The notes under the pieces are model-generated. The model searched no databases. It saw only the letters and a program-made list of their open reading frames with translations, and was not told the DNA's origin. A program made the position numbers and the translations under genes. Below are positions 9,171-17,410 of a stretch of DNA of 64,000 nucleotides, piece by piece. Position 1 is the stretch's first letter; the number at the start of each line of letters is the position of its first letter. Location: positions 1 through 64,000 of the forward strand of contig NZ_BMMD01000016.1 in NCBI RefSeq assembly GCF_014645655.1, in the 5' to 3' direction. The DNA comes from Agromyces bauzanensis. GTDB taxonomy: Bacteria > Actinomycetota > Actinomycetes > Actinomycetales > Microbacteriaceae.

Positions 9171-10127
9171 TCAGTCGGGCTCGCCGCTCAACAGGCCGCG
9201 CAGCCAGTCGCGCGCCTCGATGAAGATCTCGTCGTCGTACTTCGAGTGGTACGACACCTCGCGCCGATCGGCGCGCGGGTAGGAGCCGAGGAAGATCACG
9301 TTCGGGCTCGTGCGGCGCAGGCCGAGCAGCGCGTCGGCGACGCGTTCATCGGCGATGTGGCCGTCGAGGTCGACGACGAAACGGTAGCGGCCGAGCGCGT
9401 CGCCGATGGGTCGTGACTCGAGGAGCGACAGGTTCACGCCGCGCGTCGAGAACTGCTCGAGCAACGAGAGCAGGGCACCGGGCTCATCGGTGGGCAGCTC
9501 GACGATCAGGCTCGTCTTGTCGGCCCCCGTCGGCGCCGCGAGCACCCGTGAGCGCGACACCAGCACGAACCGAGTCACCGCATTGGGGTTGTCGCCGATG
9601 TCGCGGGCGAGCACGTCGACGTCGAGGTGCTCGGTGATGCCAGGGGGCGCGACCGCGGCATCCGCATTGCTGTCGGGCTCGAAGAGCGAGGAGGCGGCCT
9701 GCACGTTGCTCGACGACGGGATGTGCCCGTGGTCGGGGAGCTCGCGCTCGAGCCATCCGCGCGACTGCGCGTAGGCCACGGGGTGCGCGTTGACGATGCG
9801 CACGTCGGCGAGCGCCGTGCCGGGTCGCGCCACCAGCACGAAGTTCACCGGCACGAGGTACTCGCCGACGATGCGCAGGCCGGGCACGGTCGCGAGCGCG
9901 TCCTGCGTGGCCGAGACGCCGCCCTCGATGGAGTTCTCGATCGCGATCATCGCGGCGGTCGAGCGGCCGCTCGTGACATCCGACAATGCCTCGCCGACGT
10001 TGTTCACCGACCGCCAGTGCTTGCCGACGGCCTCGGGCACCTGCTTGAGCGCGGCCTCGGTGAAGGTGCCGGCCGGCCCCAGGTAGGAGTAGGTCTCCTC
10101 GGGGGGTGTGGGCGCGGCATCCGTCAT
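9171..10127 (-). CDS. pheA: Prephenate dehydratase
   Basis: Converts prephenate to phenylpyruvate in phenylalanine synthesis. The 318 residues have the catalytic domain first: YSYLGPAGTFTEAAL, ENSIEGGVSATQDAL and the diagnostic TRF triad (NAVTRFVLVSR); then the regulatory ACT domain with LLEQFSTRGVNLSLLESRP, the ESRP phenylalanine-binding motif. This is the stand-alone actinobacterial form without chorismate mutase. The ATG at 10127 has TAGGCT at 10134-10139 six bases upstream, so it is leaderless. It is divergent from DUF445 with a 78-bp gap. Confidence 0.97.
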   Translation of the reverse strand: MTDAAPTPPEETYSYLGPAGTFTEAALKQVPEAVGKHWRSVNNVGEALSDVTSGRSTAAMIAIENSIEGGVSATQDALATVPGLRIVGEYLVPVNFVLVARPGTALADVRIVNAHPVAYAQSRGWLERELPDHGHIPSSSNVQAASSLFEPDSNADAAVAPPGITEHLDVDVLARDIGDNPNAVTRFVLVSRSRVLAAPTGADKTSLIVELPTDEPGALLSLLEQFSTRGVNLSLLESRPIGDALGRYRFVVDLDGHIADERVADALLGLRRTSPNVIFLGSYPRADRREVSYHSKYDDEIFIEARDWLRGLLSGEPD

Positions 10128-10205
10128 GCAGCCAGCCTAGCCACCGTGCCGGAGACGAGCGGCTAGCGTCGATGCCGTACGGAACCCCGCAGGTGAGGAG
10201 GGGCC
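10128..10205. promoter_or_regulatory. Divergent promoter region pheA / DUF445
   Basis: Leftward: -10 box TAGGCT at 10134-10139, six bases from the pheA ATG. Rightward: GAGGAGGGG Shine-Dalgarno at about 10195-10203 before the DUF445 ATG, with a TAGCGT candidate -10 near 10163. Leftward initiation looks leaderless and rightward initiation uses a conventional leader. Confidence 0.5.
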
Positions 10206-11483
10206 ATGACGATCATCGAGGAGCGCCGGGCGCTGCCGACCGACGCCGAACGGCTGGCCGCGCTGCAACGGATGAAGCGCGTCGCGCTCGGGCTGCTGCT
10301 CGCCGCCGCCGTCGTGTTCGCGGTGTCGTTCACGCTGCAGGACGAGATACCGTGGCTCGCCTACGTGCGTGCCGCATCGGAGGGTGCGATGGTCGGCGCG
10401 ATCGCGGACTGGTTCGCGGTGACCGCGTTGTTCCGGCATCCGCTCGGGATCCCCATCCCGCACACCGCGATCATCCCGCGCCGCAAGGACGAGATCGGGG
10501 CGAGCCTCGGCGCCTTCGTCGAGAACGAGTTCCTCTCCGACGAGGTCGTGCTCGGCAAGCTCCGCTCGATGGGCATCGGCCGCCGACTCGGCGACTGGCT
10601 CGCGACGCCCCAGCACGCCGACCGGATCACGGCCGAGACCGCGGTCGCCGGGCGCAGCATCCTGGCCCTGCTGGGCGACGACGACGTCGAGGACGTCATC
10701 GACAAGCTCGCACGCCGCCACCTCTTCGAGCCTGAATGGTCGCCGGCGATCGGCCGCATCGGCACGCGCCTGGTCGCCGCCGGTCAGCACCGCGCGGCAG
10801 TCGACGCCCTGCTCGAGAAGGCCGATGGATGGCTCGCGGCGCATCCCGAGGCGTTCGGCAGCATGGTCTCGACCCGCCTGCCCAAATGGGTGCCGTCCTT
10901 CGTCGGCGGACTCGTCGACGATCGCGCCTACCGCGAGGTGCTCGCGTTCGTGCGGGCGGTGCGTGAGGATCAGGGGCATCCGCTTCGCGGGGCCATCGAC
11001 GGGTGGCTCGCCGACCTCACCGACGACCTGCAGCACGACCCCGAGATGATCGCGCGCGTCGAGCAGCTGAAGGCAGACCTGCTCGGGAGCCCTCGCGTGC
11101 GGGAGTTCGCCGGGGAGGCATGGGCGAGCATCAAGGCGACGCTCGAGACGGCGCTCGCCGACCCCGGCAGCGAACTCCGCGCCGGCCTGCGCCAGGCGCT
11201 CATCGAGGTCGGCACCCGGCTCACGACCGACGTCGAACTGGTGGCCAAGGTCGACGAGTGGTTGACGGATGCCGCGGCGTACCTCGTCCGCAGCTACCGC
11301 CACGAGATCGCCGGCGTGATCACCGAGACCGTCGAGCGGTGGGACCCGCGCGAGACCACGGAGAAGCTCGAGCTGCAGGTGGGACGCGACCTGCAGTTCA
11401 TCCGCATCAACGGCACCGTCGTGGGCGCGCTCGCCGGGCTCGCGATCTTCACCGTGGCATCCGGGGTGCACGCGCTCCTCTGA
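10206..11483 (+). CDS. DUF445 family membrane-anchored protein
   Basis: 425 residues; family function unknown. A hydrophobic segment near residues 27-45 (VALGLLLAAAVVFAVSFTL) is followed by the signature block GAIADWFAVTALFRHPLGIP, then a long helical region with repeated amphipathic stretches, and a C-terminal membrane helix (VVGALAGLAIFTVASGVHALL). Both ends are therefore likely in the membrane, with the helical body on one side. A strong GAGGAGGGG precedes the ATG. It is divergent from pheA, and a repeat cluster follows its stop. Confidence 0.88.
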   Translation: MTIIEERRALPTDAERLAALQRMKRVALGLLLAAAVVFAVSFTLQDEIPWLAYVRAASEGAMVGAIADWFAVTALFRHPLGIPIPHTAIIPRRKDEIGASLGAFVENEFLSDEVVLGKLRSMGIGRRLGDWLATPQHADRITAETAVAGRSILALLGDDDVEDVIDKLARRHLFEPEWSPAIGRIGTRLVAAGQHRAAVDALLEKADGWLAAHPEAFGSMVSTRLPKWVPSFVGGLVDDRAYREVLAFVRAVREDQGHPLRGAIDGWLADLTDDLQHDPEMIARVEQLKADLLGSPRVREFAGEAWASIKATLETALADPGSELRAGLRQALIEVGTRLTTDVELVAKVDEWLTDAAAYLVRSYRHEIAGVITETVERWDPRETTEKLELQVGRDLQFIRINGTVVGALAGLAIFTVASGVHALL

Positions 11484-11489
11484 TCTCTG

Positions 11490-11714
11490 TGCAGAATTCA
11501 GGAGCGCGGCTGTGCCGAATTCAGGAGTGCGGCGGTGCAGAATTCAGGAGCGCAACGGCGCGGCGCCGTCTCCTCTTCCAGATTTCCCCGTGACCGCGTG
11601 GGATGGGTCAAGCGCTCCTGAATTGTGGACAGGGCATCCTCAGCCTGAGCCTCCCGTTCCTGAATCGAGGACGTGGGTTCCTCGACCCGCGCAGCCGAGT
11701 TCCTGAATTGTGGA
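11490..11714. repeat. Cluster of three direct and three inverted copies of a ~16-bp word
   Basis: Forward copies of (C)AGAATTCAGGAGCGC start near 11491, 11514 (CCGAATTCAGGAGTGC) and 11538; inverted copies lie at 11613-11627 (CGCTCCTGAATTGTG), 11656-11671 (GTTCCTGAATCGAGGA) and 11699-11714 (GTTCCTGAATTGTGGA). The forward set can pair with the inverted set across the 55-bp centre. The cluster fills the space between DUF445 and pgm and ends about 33 bp before the pgm start, so it overlaps the pgm control region. Confidence 0.7.
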
Positions 11715-11746
11715 AGCCAGAGCGGCAGCGGGGCAGACTGGTGCAT

Positions 11747-13387
11747 ATGCACGAGCGAGCGGGAACCCCGGCGACCGAGTCCGACCTCATCGACGTGGAG
11801 GCCCTCGTCAGGGCCTACTACGAGCAGCAACCGGATGCCGCGGTGCCCGAGCAACGGGTCGTGTTCGGCACTTCGGGCCACCGCGGCTCATCGTTCACGA
11901 CGAGCTTCAACGAGCACCACATCCTCGCGATCACGCAGGCGGTCGTCGACTACCGAACGGCGCAGGGCATCGCGGGTCCGCTCTTCATCGGCGCCGACAC
12001 GCACGGCCTCAGCGCGCCGGCGCTCACCACGGCGCTCGACGTGCTCGTCGGCAACGGCGTGCGCGCCCTCTCCGACGAGTTCGAGGACTTCGTGCCGACG
12101 CCGGCCCTCTCGCACGCCATCCTGAAATGGAACAACGATCCGGCGAGGCGGGCCCAGGGCGAGGCCGACGGCATCATCATCACGCCGAGCCATAACCCGC
12201 CGCAGGACGGCGGCATCAAGTACAACCCCCCGCACGGCGGACCGGCGGACTCGGATGCCACGAGCTGGATCGCGAACCGGGCGAACGAGCTCATCGCCAG
12301 CGGCCTGCACGAGGTGAACCAGGCCGAGCCGAGCGGTGTCGACACGTACGACTTCCGCGGCGAGTACGTGGCCGACCTCGAGAACATCATCGACTTCGAC
12401 GCGATCCGCCGCGCGAAGATCCGCATCGGCGCAGATCCGCTCGGCGGGGCATCCGTGCACTACTGGGACGCCATCCGCGACCGCTACGACCTCGACCTCA
12501 CGGTCGTGAACGAGCTGGTCGATCCGGCGTGGTCGTTCATGACGCTCGACTGGGACGGCAAGATCAGGATGGACCCGTCGAGCCCGCAGGCGATGGCCTC
12601 GGTGCTCACCCGAGCCGGCGACTACGACATCCTCACCGGCAACGACGCCGACGCCGACCGGCACGGCATCGTCACGCCCGATGGCGGGCTCATGAACCCG
12701 AACCACTTCCTCGCGGTGGCGATCGAATACCTCTTCGGCCATCGCGGCGGATGGCGGAAGGATGCCGCGGTCGGCAAGACGCTCGTGTCGAGCTCGATGG
12801 TCGACCGCGTCGCCCACCACCTGCGCCGGCGGCTGTGGGAGGTGCCGGTCGGGTTCAAGTGGTTCGTGCCCGGGCTACTCGACGGCTCGGTCGGGTTCGG
12901 CGGCGAGGAGAGCGCGGGCGCCTCGTTCCTGCGGTTCGACGGCACGGTGTGGACGACCGACAAGGACGGCATCCTGCTGTGCCTGCTCGCCTCCGAGATC
13001 CGCGCCGTCACTGGGAGGTCGCCGTCGGAGCTGTACGGGGAACTCGTCGAGCGCTTCGGCGACCCGGCCTACGAGCGAACGGACGCCGTGGCCACGCCCG
13101 CACAGAAGGCGGCGCTCGGCAAGCTCACGGCTGACGAGATCGGCGCGACCGAGCTCGCCGGCGAGCCGATCACCGCGAAGCTCTCGCACGCGCCCGGCAA
13201 CGACGCGGCCATCGGCGGCGTGAAGGTGCAGACGGCCGACGCGTGGTTCGCGGCACGCCCGAGCGGCACCGAGGACGTGTACAAGATCTACGCCGAGTCG
13301 TTCAAGGGGCCGGAGCACCTGGCGAAGGTGCAGGCCGAGGCGAAGGTCGTCGTGGGCCAGGCGCTCAGCGGATCGAGAAGTACGTGA
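11747..13387 (+). CDS. pgm: Phosphoglucomutase (alpha-D-glucose phosphate-specific)
   Basis: Interconverts glucose-1-phosphate and glucose-6-phosphate for glycogen and cell-wall sugar synthesis. The 546 residues match the usual length. Visible motifs: substrate entry FGTSGHRGSSF, phosphoserine loop IITPSHNPPQDGG, metal site GNDADADRHG, sugar loop GFGGEESAGASF and phosphate loop RPSGTEDVYKIY. The ATG at 11747 has CAGACT about 7 bases before it; an in-frame GTG six bases upstream is an alternative. The sequence upstream of the start consists of the 11490-11714 repeat cluster. Confidence 0.96.
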   Translation: MHERAGTPATESDLIDVEALVRAYYEQQPDAAVPEQRVVFGTSGHRGSSFTTSFNEHHILAITQAVVDYRTAQGIAGPLFIGADTHGLSAPALTTALDVLVGNGVRALSDEFEDFVPTPALSHAILKWNNDPARRAQGEADGIIITPSHNPPQDGGIKYNPPHGGPADSDATSWIANRANELIASGLHEVNQAEPSGVDTYDFRGEYVADLENIIDFDAIRRAKIRIGADPLGGASVHYWDAIRDRYDLDLTVVNELVDPAWSFMTLDWDGKIRMDPSSPQAMASVLTRAGDYDILTGNDADADRHGIVTPDGGLMNPNHFLAVAIEYLFGHRGGWRKDAAVGKTLVSSSMVDRVAHHLRRRLWEVPVGFKWFVPGLLDGSVGFGGEESAGASFLRFDGTVWTTDKDGILLCLLASEIRAVTGRSPSELYGELVERFGDPAYERTDAVATPAQKAALGKLTADEIGATELAGEPITAKLSHAPGNDAAIGGVKVQTADAWFAARPSGTEDVYKIYAESFKGPEHLAKVQAEAKVVVGQALSGSRST

Positions 13388-13484
13388 TCGAGCCGCCGCC
13401 TGTGGCGAGAGCCGTGTCGGCGTCCCAGTAGTCCGCGTCCTTGGTGTGCCCGGCTGGGAGGACCGTGGGAGCGCGTTCGCGCAC
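13365..13484 (-). CDS. Possible 39-residue small protein, antisense to the pgm 3' end
   Basis: A short frame from a GTG at 13484 to a TGA at 13365 encodes a protein ending in DADTALATGGGSITYFSIR. Its composition (aromatic, Asp, Gly/Thr) is unlike the Arg/Pro-rich shadows typical of this genome. It follows the MFS exporter stop on the same strand and overlaps pgm by 23 bp. There is no clear Shine-Dalgarno. The same frame is open upstream to the MFS stop, so the start is uncertain. No known family. Confidence 0.35.
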   Translation of the reverse strand: MRERAPTVLPAGHTKDADYWDADTALATGGGSITYFSIR

Positions 13485-13537
13485 GCCACGGGCACCGGCG
13501 CCAGCGGCGAACCGAACCGCGAGCGGCGGGCCGTGGA

Positions 13538-14884
13538 TCAGGCGGGGGCGCGCCGGCTCAGCACCGAGAGCCGCAGTCCGGCGATCGCGAGCGGCACCAG
13601 CACGATGATCGCCACCACGTTGACCCCCGCGAATCCGCCGATTCCGAGCACGAGCCCCGAGAGCGCCGCGGATGCCGCGGCCGCGACGTTCATCGCGGCA
13701 TCCGTCGCACCCTGCAGCGGCACGCGCAGGCGCTCGTCGACCGTGGTGGTGAGCAGCGTGGACCCGCCGATGAGCCCGGCCGACCAGCCGAGCCCGAGCA
13801 GTCCGAGGGCGAGCGGCACGAGCAGCACGTCGTCGCCGGGCGCCAGGATGCCGATCATCGTGGCGGTGAGGAGGATCGCGGCGCCGATCGCGATGACACG
13901 GATCGAGCCGATGCGGTCGACGAGCCAGCCCATGAGCGGGCTCGCCCCGTACATGCCGAGGATGTGGATGCTGATGACGATGCCGACGAGGGCGATCGAC
14001 AGGCCGTGCTGGGTCATGTGGATGGGTGTCATGACCATGACGCCCACCATGACGGTGTGCGAGCACACGATCGCGAGGATCGCGACGAGGGCCGTCGGGT
14101 TCCGCACCGCCGTGCGAAGGGCCTGCCAGGCGCCGACGCGCGCCGGCGCAGGGGCGGCTTTCGAGACGGCGCCGCTCGCCGCGTCAACCCGCGGATCGGC
14201 GCCGCTCGCCTCCTCGGCCGGTGGGGCGGCGGCAGCGCGGTCGTCGGTCTCGAGGTGGCCCGCCCGCGGCGTGCGCAGGAACGCGCCCACGAGGATCCCC
14301 GACAGGGCGAACGCGGTCGCCGAGAACAGGAACGGGCCGACGAGCGAGGGCAGGCCGAACGAGCGGCCGAACTCGTCGCCGACGTCGGAGAGCAGAGGCC
14401 CGGCCACCGATCCGATCGTGGTGGCCCACAGCACGAGCGACATCGACCGGGCCTCGAAGCCCGGTGCGGCGATCTCGGTCGCTGCGAACCGGGCCTGCAA
14501 CCCCGCGGCCGCCGCGGCGCCGAACCCCGCGAGCCCCACGAACACGAGCGGCGCCCAGCCGCTCGCTGCCGCGACGACGACGAGCACGGCGCCGGCGAAC
14601 GCGCACGCGTAGCCGGTGGCGAGTGCCACATGGCGTCCGGCGCGCACGGCGAGACGCGCGAGGGGCACGGCCGCGAGCGCGGCGCCGAGCACGCTCGACG
14701 ACTGCGCGAGGCCGCCCATGGCCGTCACCTCGGTGAGGTCGGCGACGAGGATGGCCGCGAGCGCCATGCCGGATGCCACGCCGACGCCGGCGAGCAGCTG
14801 GTTGACGATGAGCACCGTGAGGGAGACCCCGCGACGCGGCATCCGCTCGGTCCGCGGCATCCGCTCGACACTCGGCTGCGTCAT
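13538..14884 (-). CDS. MFS transporter
   Basis: 448 residues with about 12 predicted helices in two halves separated by a hydrophilic Ala/Glu/Arg loop near 225-255. Family features include an N-terminal helix (LIVNQLLAGVGVASGMALAA), loop 2-3 with ARLAVRAGRHVALATG, and the second half opening with AIVCSHTVMVGVMVMTPIHM. The pattern resembles drug or metabolite exporters of the DHA type, but the substrate is not evident. It ends 4 bp before the VanY-type gene on the same strand begins to be read out, so the two may be co-transcribed from the VanY promoter. Confidence 0.85.
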   Translation of the reverse strand: MTQPSVERMPRTERMPRRGVSLTVLIVNQLLAGVGVASGMALAAILVADLTEVTAMGGLAQSSSVLGAALAAVPLARLAVRAGRHVALATGYACAFAGAVLVVVAAASGWAPLVFVGLAGFGAAAAAGLQARFAATEIAAPGFEARSMSLVLWATTIGSVAGPLLSDVGDEFGRSFGLPSLVGPFLFSATAFALSGILVGAFLRTPRAGHLETDDRAAAAPPAEEASGADPRVDAASGAVSKAAPAPARVGAWQALRTAVRNPTALVAILAIVCSHTVMVGVMVMTPIHMTQHGLSIALVGIVISIHILGMYGASPLMGWLVDRIGSIRVIAIGAAILLTATMIGILAPGDDVLLVPLALGLLGLGWSAGLIGGSTLLTTTVDERLRVPLQGATDAAMNVAAAASAALSGLVLGIGGFAGVNVVAIIVLVPLAIAGLRLSVLSRRAPA

Positions 14885-14888
14885 CCGC

Positions 14889-15692
14889 TCAGCCGTACTC
14901 GGGAGCGGGCGGGAGGCCGAAGAACTCCTCCAGGGTGGTCACGCCGGTCTCGCGCATCTCGGTGGCGAGGTCGACGCCGACGTAGCGGAAGTGCCACGGC
15001 TCGAACGAGTACCCGGTGACCGGGGTCTTGTCGGCCGGATACCGGAGGATGAAGCCGAACCGCCACGCGTTGTCGCGCAGCCAGATGCCCTCAGGTGTCT
15101 CAGCGAAGCACTCGTCGAGCGAGCACTCCCCCGACAGCGGGCCGATGTCGATCGTGAGCCCGGTCTGGTGCTCGCTGAACCCCGGCCGGGCCGTGGTCAG
15201 GTCGTCGCCGTCGTAGATGCTGTCCTGCGCCCAGTACGAGCGGTACGCGCTGTTGGAGGCCAGCTCGAGGCCCGCCTCGTCGAACGCGGCCTGGAACATC
15301 GCGACCACGGCGTCGGATGCCTCCTGCCGGAGCAGCGGCTCGTTCGTGTACTCGACGGGGACATCCACGAGGTCGGCCGGTTCGTACTCCTGGGGATTGA
15401 TCGGACGAAGCTTGTTCACCACGACCCAGATGCTCGCGGGGTCGTCGATCGAGTAGGCAGCCCGGTTGAACGTGTCGATCGAGGCCGGCGGCGGCTCGAC
15501 GGCGGGCTCGGGGCGCGGCGTCGGCGTCTCGGTGGCGTCAGCGGCGGGGCGGTCGTCGGGCGCCGCGCCCGCGACCATGCCGATCACGACAGCGCTGACG
15601 GCGACGAGCACGAGGCTCAGCGAGATCGCGATCGCGAGGCGACGGTTCTGCCTCGCGCGATCGGATGGATCTCGATACTGGCTCGCTGACAC
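14889..15692 (-). CDS. D-alanyl-D-alanine carboxypeptidase (VanY/M15B type)
   Basis: Zinc peptidase that trims D-Ala from peptidoglycan stems outside the membrane. It has 267 residues: a short basic start, one membrane anchor (about 22-45, AIAISLSLVLVAVSAVVIGM), a Thr/Pro-rich linker, then the M15 domain with zinc motifs FSEHQTGLTIDIG and EPWHFRYVG (ligands His, Asp, His). SAYRSYWAQ is also typical. The GTG at 15692 has TACACT at 15699-15704 six bases upstream, so it is leaderless. It is divergent from the LacI regulator, 66 bp away. Confidence 0.92.
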   Translation of the reverse strand: MSASQYRDPSDRARQNRRLAIAISLSLVLVAVSAVVIGMVAGAAPDDRPAADATETPTPRPEPAVEPPPASIDTFNRAAYSIDDPASIWVVVNKLRPINPQEYEPADLVDVPVEYTNEPLLRQEASDAVVAMFQAAFDEAGLELASNSAYRSYWAQDSIYDGDDLTTARPGFSEHQTGLTIDIGPLSGECSLDECFAETPEGIWLRDNAWRFGFILRYPADKTPVTGYSFEPWHFRYVGVDLATEMRETGVTTLEEFFGLPPAPEYG

Positions 15693-15758
15693 CGTACGAG
15701 TGTACGCCCAGCCTCCCCGGACGGGCGGCGGGAGCGCGACCGAAATAGACTGGCGGAC
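15693..15758. promoter_or_regulatory. Divergent leaderless promoters vanY-type / lacI-type
   Basis: Leftward -10 box TACACT at 15699-15704 (six bases to the GTG at 15692); rightward -10 box TAGACT at 15746-15751 (seven bases to the ATG at 15759). Neither gene has a Shine-Dalgarno. No obvious long palindrome typical of a LacI operator lies between them. Confidence 0.6.
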
Positions 15759-16784
15759 ATGCAAGCGTGTGGGGTTCGCGCACGGCCCGCCGCACCGACG
15801 CTCGAAGCGGTCGCGCGCGAGGCGAAGGTCTCGCGCGCGACCGTGAGCCGGGTCGTGAACGGATCGCCGAAGGTCAGTCCCGACGTCGCGCGCGCCGTGA
15901 ACGCGGCCATCGCGAAGCTCAACTACGTGCCCAACCGCGCGGCCCGGTCGCTCGCGAGCCGCACGACCCAGGCGATCGCGCTCGTCGTGCCCGAGGACAC
16001 GACGCGGTTCTTCGGCGATCCGTACTTCGCCGCCGTCGTGCAGGGCATCGCGCGACGCCTCGATGACAGCGAGTACCTGCTGAACCTCCTCGTCGCCACC
16101 AACGACCCTGGCCGCAAGGCGCTGCGCTACCTGCGCTCGGGCGTGGTCGACGGCGCGCTCGTCGTGTCGCACCACGAGGGCGACGACGCGCTGTGGGAGG
16201 CCTTCGACTCGGTGCCGATGGTGTTCGGCGGCCGGCCCTCGCACGAGTCCGACGACGAGATCTACGTCGACGTCGACAACGTCGAGGGCGGCATGACGGG
16301 TACCGAGCACCTCATCGCCATCAACCGCCACCGCGTCGGCACCATCACGGGCCCGCTCGACATGCCCGCCGGAGTCGACAGGCTCGAGGGGTTCCGGCGC
16401 GCGATGGCCGTGGCCGGGCTGCCCGCCGACGCGGTCGAGACCGGGGACTGGTCGGTCGCGAGCGCCGTCGCCGCCACCCGGCGCCTGCTCGACCGAGTGC
16501 CCGACCTCGACGCACTGTTCGTCGCGAGCGACCTCATGGCGACGGGCGCACTCTCGGTGCTGCGCGAACGCGGGCGACGGGTGCCGGAGGACGTCGCCGT
16601 CGTGGGCTTCGACGACAGCCCCGCCGCGAGCTCGTCGGCCATCCCGCTCACGACCGTGCACCAGCCGTCGGAGCAGATGGGCTTCGAGATGGCCGACCTG
16701 CTGCTGCGCATGCTCGCCGGCGAGGCCGAAGTGCCGCACCGCAACCTCATGCCGACGCGGCTCGTGCGGCGCGCGTCGGCATAG
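15759..16784 (+). CDS. LacI/GalR-family transcriptional regulator
   Basis: 341 residues. The N-terminal helix-turn-helix and hinge are intact (LEAVAREAKVSRATVSRVVN, then LNYVPNRAARSLASRTTQ). The periplasmic-binding-protein-like effector domain follows, with the usual LDALFVASDLMATGALSVL and VAVVGFDDSPAASSS near the end. The effector is probably a sugar, but no sugar operon adjoins it. A leaderless promoter lies upstream. Immediately downstream is a decayed tandem copy of the effector domain. Confidence 0.93.
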   Translation: MQACGVRARPAAPTLEAVAREAKVSRATVSRVVNGSPKVSPDVARAVNAAIAKLNYVPNRAARSLASRTTQAIALVVPEDTTRFFGDPYFAAVVQGIARRLDDSEYLLNLLVATNDPGRKALRYLRSGVVDGALVVSHHEGDDALWEAFDSVPMVFGGRPSHESDDEIYVDVDNVEGGMTGTEHLIAINRHRVGTITGPLDMPAGVDRLEGFRRAMAVAGLPADAVETGDWSVASAVAATRRLLDRVPDLDALFVASDLMATGALSVLRERGRRVPEDVAVVGFDDSPAASSSAIPLTTVHQPSEQMGFEMADLLLRMLAGEAEVPHRNLMPTRLVRRASA

Positions 16785-16824
16785 GCCGGCGCGCCGCGGC
16801 ATCCGCCCATGAACGGCCCACGTC

Positions 16825-17376
16825 GGCGACGGCATCCTCGTGGGCTACCGACCGGCCGTGCCGCTCGTGTTCGGCGGTCGCCCCCCGCGACTCGGACCAC
16901 GACGACGACTTCGTCGACGTCGACAACCGGGCGGCCGCGGCATCCGGAACCCGGTACCTCATCGAGCACGGGCGTCGGAGGATCGGGTCGATCACGGGGC
17001 CGATCGACATGCCCGCCGGCATCGACCGGCTCGACGGCTTCCACGACGCCGTGCGCGCGGCGGGCCTGCCCGACGACCTCGTCGAGACCGCCGACTTCAC
17101 CGCGCCCGGCGCCGCAGAGGCCGCCCGGCGCCTGCTTGATCGCGCCCCCGATGTCGACGCGCTCTTCGTCGCGAGCGACCTCATGGCCACGGGCGTGCTC
17201 ACGGTGCTGCGCGACCGCGCGCTGCGGGTACCTGAGGATGTCGCGATCGTCGGCTTCGACGACAGCCCCGCCGCCCTCGCCGGGCCGACGTGCTCATCCG
17301 CCTGCTCGAGGGCGACGAGGACGTGCCGCACCAGACGATCCTGCCGACGGGGCTCGTCGTGCGGGCGTCGGCGTGA
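16825..17376 (+). pseudogene. Decayed tandem copy of the LacI-family gene
   Basis: A 552-bp stretch whose translation follows the effector domain of the gene just upstream: GILVGYRPAVPLVFGGR in one frame, a frameshift near 16880, then DDDFVDVDNRAAAASGTRYL, GSITGPIDMPAGIDRLDGF and VDALFVASDLMATGVLTVL in the next, ending with VAIVGFDDSPAALA. About 20 residues are then deleted and the last segment (a shifted VLIRLLEGDEDVPHQTILPT) returns. The DNA-binding domain is missing. It is therefore a 5'-truncated duplicate with at least two frame breaks and an internal deletion. Confidence 0.85.
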
Positions 17377-17410
17377 CTCCCGCCGCAGCGCTCTTGCCCG
17401 CCGCAGCGAG

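Noticed and set aside
14889-16835. 648-residue VanY protein starting near 16835
   Set aside because: The extra N-terminus runs antisense through the LacI gene; a leaderless promoter and membrane anchor fit the GTG at 15692.
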